Positions 6,771-12,234 of a DNA stretch of 12,234 nt are shown in pieces. The stretch spans positions 1 to 12,234 of the forward strand of contig JBDTMC010000227.1 in the NCBI GenBank assembly GCA_039934475.1. Reading direction: 5' to 3'. Source of the stretch: JBDTMC01 sp039934475 (GTDB lineage: Bacteria; Acidobacteriota; Terriglobia; Bryobacterales; Bryobacteraceae). The translations under genes and the position numbers were made by a program. The notes beneath the pieces were generated by a model. The model saw only the letters and a list, made by a program, of their open reading frames with translations. It searched no databases and was not told the DNA's origin. Within the stretch, counting starts at the first letter, position 1. Each line of letters opens with the position of its first letter.

Positions 6771-6849
6771 GTTGAGGGGGAAAAAGACAGGAGGCGGGAG
6801 ACAAGAGACTACCGGGCGGCGACTGCGGGGGACGGGAGAAGCCGGGCGG

Positions 6850-6873
6850 ATACCCGTGCTACCGTTCGGGTAT
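6850..6873 (+). promoter_or_regulatory. 7-bp inverted repeat covering the aldo/keto reductase start codon
   Basis: ATACCCG (6850-6856) and CGGGTAT (6867-6873) are perfect inverted repeats with a 10-nt loop. The right arm includes the first two bases of the ATG at 6872. The only Shine-Dalgarno-like bases before that ATG (CGGG) are also in the stem. In RNA this hairpin would hide the start region, and in DNA it could be an operator. No U-tract follows, so it is not an obvious terminator for flgE. Confidence 0.45.
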
Positions 6874-7855
6874 GGAATATCGGGAACTTGGCCGGACTGG
6901 CTGGAAGGTGTCTGCGGTCAGCTTTGGCGCTTGGGCGATTGGGGGATCGTGGGGTGGGGTGGACGACGGGGAGTCGATGGCGGCCCTGCACCGCGCTGTC
7001 GATCTCGGCGTCAATTTCATCGATACAGCCGATGTTTATGGAATGGGGCACAGCGAGAGGCTGGTGGGGCAGTTGCTGCGCGAACGCAGCGAGACGATCT
7101 ATGTCGCCACCAAAGCGGGACGACGGTTATCGCCTCATACCGCGGATGGGTATAACGCCGGGAATCTCGCGCGGTTCGTAGAAGACAGCCTGCGCAACCT
7201 GGGCGTGGAGGCGGTCGATCTGTTGCAGTTGCACTGCCCCCCGAGGGCGGTCTACGAGAACGCGGAAGTGTTTGGCGCGCTGGACGGGATGGTGAGTGCA
7301 GGCAAGCTGCGGCACTATGGCGTGAGCGTGGAGAGTGTCGAAGAGGCACTGCGAGCGATGGATTGGCCCAACGTGAAGACGATTCAAATCATCGTCAACA
7401 TGTTTCGCTTGAAACCGGTGTCGATGGTTCTGCCGAGAGCGGTAGAAACGCGTACGGGAATTTTGGCGCGAGTGCCGCTGGCGAGCGGGCTGTTGAGCGG
7501 ACGGATGACGCGCGAGACCTCCTTCGCCAAGGACGACCATCGCAACTTTAACCGCCATGGCGAGGCGTTTGATGCGGGCGAAACTTTCTCAGGCGTGGAC
7601 TTTGAAACCGGGCTGAAAGCCGTGGAAGAGTTGAAGGCGCTGGTTCCGGTGGGTGTCACATTGGCGCAGTTCGCACTGCGCTGGATTCAGATGCTGCCCG
7701 GCATCACGTGTTCCATACCGGGCGGACGGCGACCCAGTCAGATTGAAGAGAACTGCGCGGCGGCCGATTTGCCGGCGTTGAGCGCGGCGCAAATGACGGC
7801 AGTGGAGGGGATCTACAACCGGCTGATCCGGGAACAGGTGGAGGCGCGCTGGTAG
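6872..7855 (+). CDS. aldo/keto reductase
   Basis: This cytoplasmic NADPH-dependent oxidoreductase of 327 residues has a TIM-barrel fold and reduces aldehydes or ketones. The start MEYRELGRTGWKVSAVSFG is the usual N-terminus of the family. The catalytic tetrad is visible: Asp51 and Tyr56 in DTADVYG, Lys81 in VATKAG and His121 in LLQLHCPP. The later ALRWIQ...CSIPGGRRPSQIEEN provides the cofactor-binding loop with the conserved Pro-Gly and Arg. It resembles the YdjG/IolS-like branch (AKR11/13-type), for which substrates are rarely known. The ATG has only a weak ribosome binding site, buried in an inverted repeat. It lies 101 bp after flgE with no visible terminator, so co-transcription with flgE is possible but functionally unexpected. 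The stop lies 3 bp from the convergent dehydrogenase stop. Confidence 0.92.
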   Translation: MEYRELGRTGWKVSAVSFGAWAIGGSWGGVDDGESMAALHRAVDLGVNFIDTADVYGMGHSERLVGQLLRERSETIYVATKAGRRLSPHTADGYNAGNLARFVEDSLRNLGVEAVDLLQLHCPPRAVYENAEVFGALDGMVSAGKLRHYGVSVESVEEALRAMDWPNVKTIQIIVNMFRLKPVSMVLPRAVETRTGILARVPLASGLLSGRMTRETSFAKDDHRNFNRHGEAFDAGETFSGVDFETGLKAVEELKALVPVGVTLAQFALRWIQMLPGITCSIPGGRRPSQIEENCAAADLPALSAAQMTAVEGIYNRLIREQVEARW

Positions 7856-7858
7856 GCG

Positions 7859-8599
7859 CTAGAGGCTTCGCAGGTGGAAGCCTCCGTCGACGTTGAGAAC
7901 CTGGCCGGTGGAGTAGTCGAGGGCGCCGCTGGCGATGGCAAGGACTGCCTTGGCGACATCCGCGCCTTCACCCATACGGCGCTGCGGCAGAAGCCCGGCG
8001 GCGATCTTTTCCTCGTACAACTTTTCGACGGCGGCAATCATGTCGGTCCGGATGACGCCGGGGCGAATCTCAAACACCTGCACGTTGTGGGCGGCCAGGC
8101 GCTGGGCGAAGAGGGCGACGGTCATACTGAGACCGGCTTTGGAAATACAGTACTCGCCGCGGTTAACCGAGGCCGCGTAGGACGAGATGGACGTGACAAA
8201 AACAATGCGGCCACTACCCTGCTCTACCATCCAGCGGGCCGCCTGCTGAGTGAGAAAATGGGGGCCTTTCAAGTTGGTGGAGATGAGTTCGTCGAAACTC
8301 TCTTCGGTAGCTTCGAGGATGTCGCGGCGCTCGCGGGGGGCCATGCCGGCGTTGTTGACGAGGAGGTCGAGGCGGCCGAAGCGCTCACGGGCGAAACCGA
8401 GAAGCGACCCGCGGTCTTCGCGCGAGGAGATGTCGCACTTGAAGATCTCGGCGCCGGTGGCCTCACGCAGGGTCTCCGCGGCGTCGCGGCGCCCGCGGTA
8501 GGTGGCAATGAGGCGGTGCGTGGGGGCGAGATGTTCCGCGATGGCGCGGCCGATGCCGCGACTGGCGCCTGTGATCAGGGCTACTGGTTTTTCAATCAC
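7859..8599 (-). CDS. SDR family NAD(P)-dependent oxidoreductase (FabG-like)
   Basis: This classical short-chain dehydrogenase of 246 residues is cytoplasmic. Motifs are TGASRGIG (10-17) for the cofactor, NNAG (82-85), Asn109, Ser137, Tyr150 and Lys154 (YCISK) forming the complete catalytic tetrad, and the C-terminal TGQVLNVDGGFHL (231-243). Thr34-Tyr-Arg-Gly-Arg after the second strand suggests NADPH preference. This is inference from the basic residues. The sequence resembles 3-oxoacyl-ACP reductase homologues, but that label is often applied to sugar and steroid dehydrogenases of the same branch, so the substrate is open. The start is GTG, overlapping the DsbA-like stop by 4 bp (GTGA, 8599-8596). 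It is the last gene of a three-gene operon. Confidence 0.92.
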   Translation of the reverse strand: MIEKPVALITGASRGIGRAIAEHLAPTHRLIATYRGRRDAAETLREATGAEIFKCDISSREDRGSLLGFARERFGRLDLLVNNAGMAPRERRDILEATEESFDELISTNLKGPHFLTQQAARWMVEQGSGRIVFVTSISSYAASVNRGEYCISKAGLSMTVALFAQRLAAHNVQVFEIRPGVIRTDMIAAVEKLYEEKIAAGLLPQRRMGEGADVAKAVLAIASGALDYSTGQVLNVDGGFHLRSL

Positions 8600-9174
8600 T
8601 GCTTCGATCTTGCCACAGCCTGGTCGATTCCCTTGGAGATTTCCTCTACGGTGAAGGTCTCGATGAAGGGTTCGCCATCGACGAAGACGGTGGGTGTGCG
8701 TGCGACGCCTCGAGCGACGCCCTCAGCGAGATCGGCTTCCACCAGTTTCCCCAACTCTTCGTCCTTCAAGGCGGCAAGGGCCTTGGCAGGATCAACCCGC
8801 GCCGTCTTGGCGAAGGCGCTGAGTTTAGCTTCAAAGTTAGCGGCCGTAATCGATTCCTGAGCCGCCATCATGGTTTGGCGGAACGTCACTCCGAGTTTAG
8901 GATCCTGCTGATCGAAGAAGCGGGCCGCGATGGCTGCCGGTTTGGCCCAGGCGTGCTTGGCGAGCAGGAAATCGCGGTGCTCCACGGCGATCACGGATCC
9001 GTATTTTGGGAGCAATTTCTCATCGAGCATGCGACGGAAGACGGCGCAATCCGAGCATTGCAGATCCTCGTGCACGATGACGCGCACCTTGGCCTGGGGA
9101 TTGCCTTCCACGAGGCGACCGGAGGAGGCCAATACAGGCGCGGCCATCAGTAGCAGGGCAAAAGAAGTGTTCAT
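8596..9174 (-). CDS. DsbA-like thiol:disulfide oxidoreductase, secreted
   Basis: This 192-residue protein has a short hydrophobic signal (1-16, ending PVLA before SSG) and a thioredoxin-like domain of the DsbA/Thioredoxin_4 type. The active site is CSDC (40-43) in VIVHEDLQCSDCAVFRRML. The helical insertion follows, and Thr160-Pro161 in VARTPTVFVDG is the conserved cis-Pro loop. It should oxidise or isomerise cysteines of periplasmic proteins. The CxxC dipeptide Ser-Asp differs from the CPYC or CPHC usual in such proteins, which should change its redox potential. No DsbB or VKOR partner is nearby. The ATG overlaps the upstream stop as ATGA (9174-9171), and its own stop overlaps the dehydrogenase start, so it is translationally coupled on both sides. 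Confidence 0.85.
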   Translation of the reverse strand: MNTSFALLLMAAPVLASSGRLVEGNPQAKVRVIVHEDLQCSDCAVFRRMLDEKLLPKYGSVIAVEHRDFLLAKHAWAKPAAIAARFFDQQDPKLGVTFRQTMMAAQESITAANFEAKLSAFAKTARVDPAKALAALKDEELGKLVEADLAEGVARGVARTPTVFVDGEPFIETFTVEEISKGIDQAVARSKQ

Positions 9175-9974
9175 ATTCTCAATGACTGCTGGAGGGTGAA
9201 GGTAAGCCGTGTCTCAGAGGGGATCCGGACTGTTTGGCCTTTGGTCAGCACCTGGACCGCGCCGCCGGCACCGGCACCGGAGGCGGCTCCAATGGCAGCG
9301 CCCCTGCCTCCGCCGGCGATGGCCCCGATGATGGCGCCGAGCGCGGCGGTGCCACCGACCACCTTCGCGGTGCGGCCGGTGCGGGAACTGGAGGACTGAG
9401 TGACGGTCTGCGTGTCGATATTGATGGGCGTTCCGTTGACGGTGATGGTGAGGAGGTCGAGCGTGAGTTCGGTGCGTCCGGACAGTTTGCCGGATTCCTT
9501 GTCATCAACCAACTTCATGAGGACATCGGCGCCGCGCGGGATGACAGTGTTGCCGCCGGCCATCACATCCTCATCGAGGCTGGCGCGGTATGTTTGGCCG
9601 ATGGAGTCCTTCTGGGAATCGACGCTATCGATCATACGAACCACGATGCTGGTGCCGGAAGGAACCTCAACGCCGTATGGCGTGGGCGAAGGCGCGGGAG
9701 TGGGAGCAGCGCTGGAGGGGCGGAGGCTACGCTCAACGGGAGGCGGAGGTGCAGGAGCGAGACTGGTGGAGGGGGAGTCTGAGCCGAAGCGGATGGAGTC
9801 AACCTCGTTGAGGGAGAATGACCGCGAGCCGTCGCCTACGAACAGCCGGACCTGGCGAGAATCTCCGCCGAGAAAAGTTCCCTGGAAGGTTCGGCCGTCC
9901 TTCAAGGTTAAAGTGTCGCCGAAAGCGGCAGATGCAAATGTAATAGCCAGAACCAGAATGAGTCGTGAACGCAC
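9171..9974 (-). CDS. exported protein with glycine-zipper segment, unknown function
   Basis: This 267-residue protein has a signal peptide (1-19, RLILVLAITFASAAFG before DTL). An Sm-like or beta-barrel repeat follows (TLTLKDGRTFQGTFLGG ... FSLNEVDSIRFG, 21-64), then a Pro/Ala/Ser-rich linker (72-99). A beta-rich domain (about 100-195) has VEVPSGTSIVVRMIDSVDS and VIPRGADVLMKL, patterns I associate with TrbI/SLBB-like or envelope-stabilising domains, loosely. Near the C-terminus is a glycine-zipper stretch (207-239, GGTAALGAIIGAIAGGG then GAAIGAASGAGAGG) that could insert in or pack against membrane. Similar proteins are frequent in Acidobacteriota and are unnamed. The start is GTG 9974, supported by AAAGGAG with a 6-nt spacer. 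It is the first gene of the operon. Confidence 0.8.
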   Translation of the reverse strand: MRSRLILVLAITFASAAFGDTLTLKDGRTFQGTFLGGDSRQVRLFVGDGSRSFSLNEVDSIRFGSDSPSTSLAPAPPPPVERSLRPSSAAPTPAPSPTPYGVEVPSGTSIVVRMIDSVDSQKDSIGQTYRASLDEDVMAGGNTVIPRGADVLMKLVDDKESGKLSGRTELTLDLLTITVNGTPINIDTQTVTQSSSSRTGRTAKVVGGTAALGAIIGAIAGGGRGAAIGAASGAGAGGAVQVLTKGQTVRIPSETRLTFTLQQSLRI

Positions 9975-9980
9975 GGGAGT

Positions 9981-9987
9981 CTCCTTT
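9981..9987 (-). promoter_or_regulatory. strong ribosome binding site fixing the GTG start of the glycine-zipper gene
   Basis: On the minus strand AAAGGAG (9987-9981) is followed by six bases (ACTCCC) and GTG at 9974. This is the best Shine-Dalgarno in the right half of the window, and it decides a non-ATG start. Confidence 0.75.
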
Positions 9988-10012
9988 GGTATCGATCTTC
10001 CGTTCTGCTTCT

Positions 10013-10018
10013 ATTTTA
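10013..10018 (-). promoter_or_regulatory. possible -10 element for the minus-strand operon
   Basis: TAAAAT reads on the minus strand at 10018-10013, about 25 bases before AAAGGAG. It matches the sigma-70 -10 consensus at five of six positions. The -35 region at 17-18 bp (TATGGT or TTATGG) is poor. The element overlaps the -35 box proposed for the opposite strand, so the two promoters would compete. Confidence 0.35.
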
Positions 10019-10043
10019 CTAGCGGCGCGTGGGATACCATAAT
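10015..10043 (+). promoter_or_regulatory. sigma-70-like promoter for the VOC gene
   Basis: TTTACT (10015-10020) and CATAAT (10038-10043) are separated by 17 bp and match the consensus at four and five of six positions. Transcription would start near 10050, leaving only about 9 nt before ATG 10059. The upstream in-frame GTG at 10029 would then be outside the transcript. Confidence 0.45.
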
Positions 10044-10058
10044 CGGGCAGAGCGGACT

Positions 10059-10448
10059 ATGAAATATATCAACACCTATCTGAACTTTGACGGCACGTGC
10101 AAAGAGGCGATGACGTTCTACGCGAAGTGCCTGGGAGGCGAGTTGCAAGTGATGCCGTTTTCCGCCGAGATGCCCGACCGGGTGATGCACGCGCGGCTGA
10201 CGAGCGGGTCAGCGATCTTGATGGCTTCGGACACACAGCCGGGAACGACGTGGACGGCGGGCTCCAATTTCGCGATCGCGATTCAGTGCGAGAGCGGGGA
10301 GGAAGTGGACACTCTGCACGCCGCGCTGGCCGCAGGGGGAAACGTGACGATGCCGGTGCAAGACACGTTTTGGAACGCTCGCTTCGGGATGCTGACGGAC
10401 CGGTTCGGCGTGAACTGGATGTTCAACTACGAGAAGCCGCAGGCGTAG
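10059..10448 (+). CDS. VOC family protein, PhnB-type
   Basis: This 129-residue protein of the glyoxalase/bleomycin-resistance fold has the PhnB pattern: MKYINTYLNFDGTCKEAMTF (1-20), FYAKCLGG (20-27), and the C-terminal DTFWNARFGMLTDRFGVNW (102-120) with Trp105, Gly110, Asp114, Gly117 and Trp120. Family proteins are cytoplasmic dimers, often annotated as 3-demethylubiquinone methyltransferase-like without proof, and their substrate is generally unknown. His44 is the only His in the usual first metal-ligand region, so metal binding is uncertain. I chose ATG 10059 rather than the in-frame GTG 10029 because homologues begin at MKYIN and a promoter-like pair lies between. It probably stands alone. 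Its stop is 2 bp from the convergent aminotransferase stop. Confidence 0.9.
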   Translation: MKYINTYLNFDGTCKEAMTFYAKCLGGELQVMPFSAEMPDRVMHARLTSGSAILMASDTQPGTTWTAGSNFAIAIQCESGEEVDTLHAALAAGGNVTMPVQDTFWNARFGMLTDRFGVNWMFNYEKPQA

Positions 10449-10450
10449 GT

Positions 10451-11725
10451 TTACGCGAGCAGCGAACGCACGCCTTGAATGGCGGCTTCGACGTCGGACA
10501 TCGTGTTGTAGGTGTGCGGGCAGAGGCGTAGGCCTCCGACGGGGGCTCCGCCGATGCCGAACTTTTCGTAGAGATCGCGCGTGAAGGCGCCCATCTGCTT
10601 TTGGTCGAAGCCCTTGACGCGGGAGATGACAACGCCGCCACTGCGGGCGGGATTCATCGGCGTCACGATCTCGATGCGGTTGATGCGGGCGAGTCCTTCT
10701 TTGAGCGCCTGCGCGAGTTCGGTGGTGTGGCCTTCGACGTTGGCGAAACCGAGGACGCGATGGAAATCGACGGCGGTTCCGACGGAAGACACCGCGCCGT
10801 CGTCACGCTGGCCGAGGACTTCGAATTTGCGTGAGGCGACTTCGGATTTAAGGGCGGCGGGGGTCCAACCGGCAGAGACGACGCTGGGCCAGATGTGCGG
10901 GATTCGTTCCTTTCGCACGTAGAGGACGCCGACTTCTTTGGGACCCATGAACCACTTATGGGCGCTGGCTCCGAAGGAGTCGCAACCGATGTCTTTGAGA
11001 TCGAGGTTGAGATAACCCCACACCTGAGCGCCATCGACGTGGGCGTGGATGCCGCGCTGGCGGGCGAGAGCGCAGATTTCCTTAGCCGGCAGGCGGTAGC
11101 CCGAGGTGTTGGAGACGTAGGTGATGGAGAGGACCTTGGTCTTGGGGGTGAGGGCGGCTTCGAACAGCTTTACGATTTCGGCGACGCTTTCGGTGTTGGC
11201 GGGGACGGCGACGCGTTTCACTTGAAAGCCGTGGCGGGCGGCGCGGACGTCCCAGGCGTCATTGTTGCAGGGATGGTTCTGTTCCCAGAGGACGACCTCA
11301 TCGCCGGGACCGAGCGGCATGCCGTTGTTGATGGTGGTATTGGCTTCGCTGGTGTTGCGGACAAGAGCGATTTCGTCAGGGGAGACGTTGAGTTGCGAGG
11401 CCACTTTGCGGCGGGAGTCTTCGAGGTAGTCGGCGAATTTGGTGCGATTGCCTGGGGCGACATCGGAATCGAGGTCTCGGGTGAGCTCGGCCACACGTTC
11501 GGAGACGGAGCGCGGGGAGGGACAGAGGTTGGCCGCGTTGAAGGGGGTCTTCCCGGTGCGGAGTGGGTACTGGCGGGAGACAAGGTTCCAGAATGTATCG
11601 CGGTCGGGAGTGACGGCGAGGGCTTGGTGGAGTTGGAGGGGGCTGGCGGCCGCTTCCGATGCGTAGGCGAGAGCAGCGGCTGAGGCGGAGATGCCGCGGA
11701 GGAAGGTGCGCCGGGAGTTGGTCAT
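10451..11725 (-). CDS. class V aminotransferase-fold PLP enzyme with twin-arginine signal
   Basis: This 424-residue protein belongs to the class V family (isopenicillin N epimerase/cysteine desulfurase-like branch). An export signal begins NSRRTFLRGISASAAALAYA (3-22), a twin-arginine motif. This suits an enzyme that must be exported folded with PLP. Cofactor features are Asp231 and Gln234 in HVDGAQVWGYL and the Schiff-base Lys257 in ASAHKWFMGPKEVGVLYV. NTSEANTTINNGMPLGPGDEV (124-144) is the phosphate-binding region. The cysteine-desulfurase catalytic Cys loop is not evident, so an epimerase, lyase or aminotransferase role is more likely. The start at ATG 11725 is preceded by GAGGAA with a roughly 9-nt spacer. 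The open frame extends to 11851, but that extension would bury the twin-arginine motif 45 residues in and is unlikely to be used. Divergent from ileS. Confidence 0.9.
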   Translation of the reverse strand: MTNSRRTFLRGISASAAALAYASEAAASPLQLHQALAVTPDRDTFWNLVSRQYPLRTGKTPFNAANLCPSPRSVSERVAELTRDLDSDVAPGNRTKFADYLEDSRRKVASQLNVSPDEIALVRNTSEANTTINNGMPLGPGDEVVLWEQNHPCNNDAWDVRAARHGFQVKRVAVPANTESVAEIVKLFEAALTPKTKVLSITYVSNTSGYRLPAKEICALARQRGIHAHVDGAQVWGYLNLDLKDIGCDSFGASAHKWFMGPKEVGVLYVRKERIPHIWPSVVSAGWTPAALKSEVASRKFEVLGQRDDGAVSSVGTAVDFHRVLGFANVEGHTTELAQALKEGLARINRIEIVTPMNPARSGGVVISRVKGFDQKQMGAFTRDLYEKFGIGGAPVGGLRLCPHTYNTMSDVEAAIQGVRSLLA

Positions 11726-11853
11726 TGTTGGAAGTTCCTCGATGGTTTTACATGCTAGCAGATTGGAGCGGCGGGATGTGACGGAATTGATGACGGTAAG
11801 CACTTCTAACAAACGACAACCTGGTATCCGCGTTACGATGGAATAGTCCACCC

Positions 11854-12234
11854 ATGGCCCTAGAAATCGATCTCAAGAAGACTGTCAACCTGCCTAAAAC
11901 GGACTTTCCGATGAAGGCGAACCTGACAACGCTCGAGCCGAAGCTGCTGGAGCGGTGGGAAGGAGAGGGCCTGTATGCGCGAATTCGGAAAGAGCGGGCG
12001 GGGCGGCCATTGTGGGTGCTCCACGACGGGCCTCCGTATGCGAATGGGAATATCCATCTTGGCACGGCGTTCAACAAAATCCTGAAGGATTTTCTGGTGA
12101 AGAGCCACAGCATGGCGGGGTTTGACGCTCCGTATGTGCCGGGTTGGGACTGCCACGGACTGCCGATTGAGTTCAAAGTCGACAACGATCTGGGCAAGAA
12201 AAAAGCCACGATGACGGCGGGGCAGATCCGGGCG
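11854..12234 (+). CDS. ileS: isoleucyl-tRNA synthetase, N-terminal part (runs off the window)
   Basis: The first 127 codons of a roughly 900-residue class I aminoacyl-tRNA synthetase are present, and the frame is open to the last base. LHDGPPYANGNIHLGTAFNK (56-75) is the HIGH region and DAPYVPGWDCHGLPIE (91-106) the adjoining conserved block, both diagnostic of IleRS. The enzyme charges tRNA-Ile in the cytoplasm and is essential. The fourth residue of the HIGH signature is Thr71 (His68-Leu-Gly-Thr71). The ATG at 11854 lacks a clear Shine-Dalgarno (GGA at 11840-11842 only), but MALEIDLKKTVNLPKTDFPM is a normal N-terminus. Lying divergent from the aminotransferase, its promoter must be within 11726-11853. 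I found no T-box-like leader. Confidence 0.95.
   Translation, partial: MALEIDLKKTVNLPKTDFPMKANLTTLEPKLLERWEGEGLYARIRKERAGRPLWVLHDGPPYANGNIHLGTAFNKILKDFLVKSHSMAGFDAPYVPGWDCHGLPIEFKVDNDLGKKKATMTAGQIRA

Noticed and set aside
7874..8860. 328-codon plus-strand frame opposite the SDR and DsbA-like genes
   Set aside because: Gly/Ala/Val/Glu-rich, no motifs, and it spans two genuine overlapping genes on the other strand.
10029..10058. GTG start at 10029 for the VOC gene
   Set aside because: Family members begin at MKYIN, and the likely transcription start is downstream of this codon.
10895..11683. 262-codon plus-strand frame opposite the aminotransferase
   Set aside because: Gly/Val/Asp-rich antisense shadow of a recognised PLP enzyme.
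11726..11851. N-terminal extension of the aminotransferase to 11851
   Set aside because: It would put the twin-arginine signal 45 residues inside the protein and run across the ileS promoter region. ATG 11725 has a ribosome binding site.
1..12234. CRISPR arrays, tRNA or rRNA genes, insertion sequences, phage or plasmid functions
   Set aside because: No regularly spaced repeats, cloverleaf-like sequences, transposases, integrases or replication genes were seen on either strand.

Overview
The window is high-G+C bacterial DNA and most resembles an Acidobacteriota genome of the Solibacter/Bryobacter type. This is inferred from the gene mix: a Gfo/Idh/MocA oxidoreductase and a class V aminotransferase that both carry twin-arginine signals, the end of a Ser/Thr kinase of the kind abundant in that phylum, a Gram-negative heptose/LPS cluster, and a short GC-rich repeat between convergent genes. 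No database search was possible, so the taxonomy is an impression.

Layout. Positions 1-323 hold the 3' end of a Ser/Thr protein kinase frame that loses its family resemblance about 50 residues in. Positions 324-986 are poor in intact genes. They hold a frameshifted minus-strand remnant (191-747) and a 49-codon reading frame with a good ribosome binding site (790-939). A secreted or TAT-exported Gfo/Idh/MocA oxidoreductase follows (987-2267, +). A convergent gap with two copies of a 17-bp repeat separates it from a four-gene minus-strand operon (5303 down to 2360): waaF, a degenerate HldE-like nucleotidyltransferase, waaC, and an isoprenylcysteine-methyltransferase-like membrane protein. This is inner-core lipopolysaccharide synthesis.

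Divergent from that operon is a solitary flagellar hook gene, flgE (5481-6770, +). An aldo/keto reductase follows (6872-7855, +), and a 7-bp inverted repeat covers its start codon. It converges, 3 bp apart, on a tight minus-strand operon (9974 down to 7859) of a glycine-zipper envelope protein, a DsbA-like thiol protein and a short-chain dehydrogenase. Each junction in that operon overlaps by 4 bp. A compact divergent promoter region separates this operon from a PhnB-type VOC protein (10059-10448, +). The VOC gene in turn converges, 2 bp apart, on a TAT-tagged class V aminotransferase (11725-10451, -). Divergent from the aminotransferase is ileS, which runs off the right end of the window.

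Most of the window is ordinary chromosomal housekeeping and envelope metabolism, and I found no clear new defence or mobile system. The points most worth a second look are the HldE-like protein without its HxGH motif inside the heptosyltransferase operon, the repeat pair, the hairpin on the aldo/keto reductase start, the orphan hook gene, and the decayed left edge.
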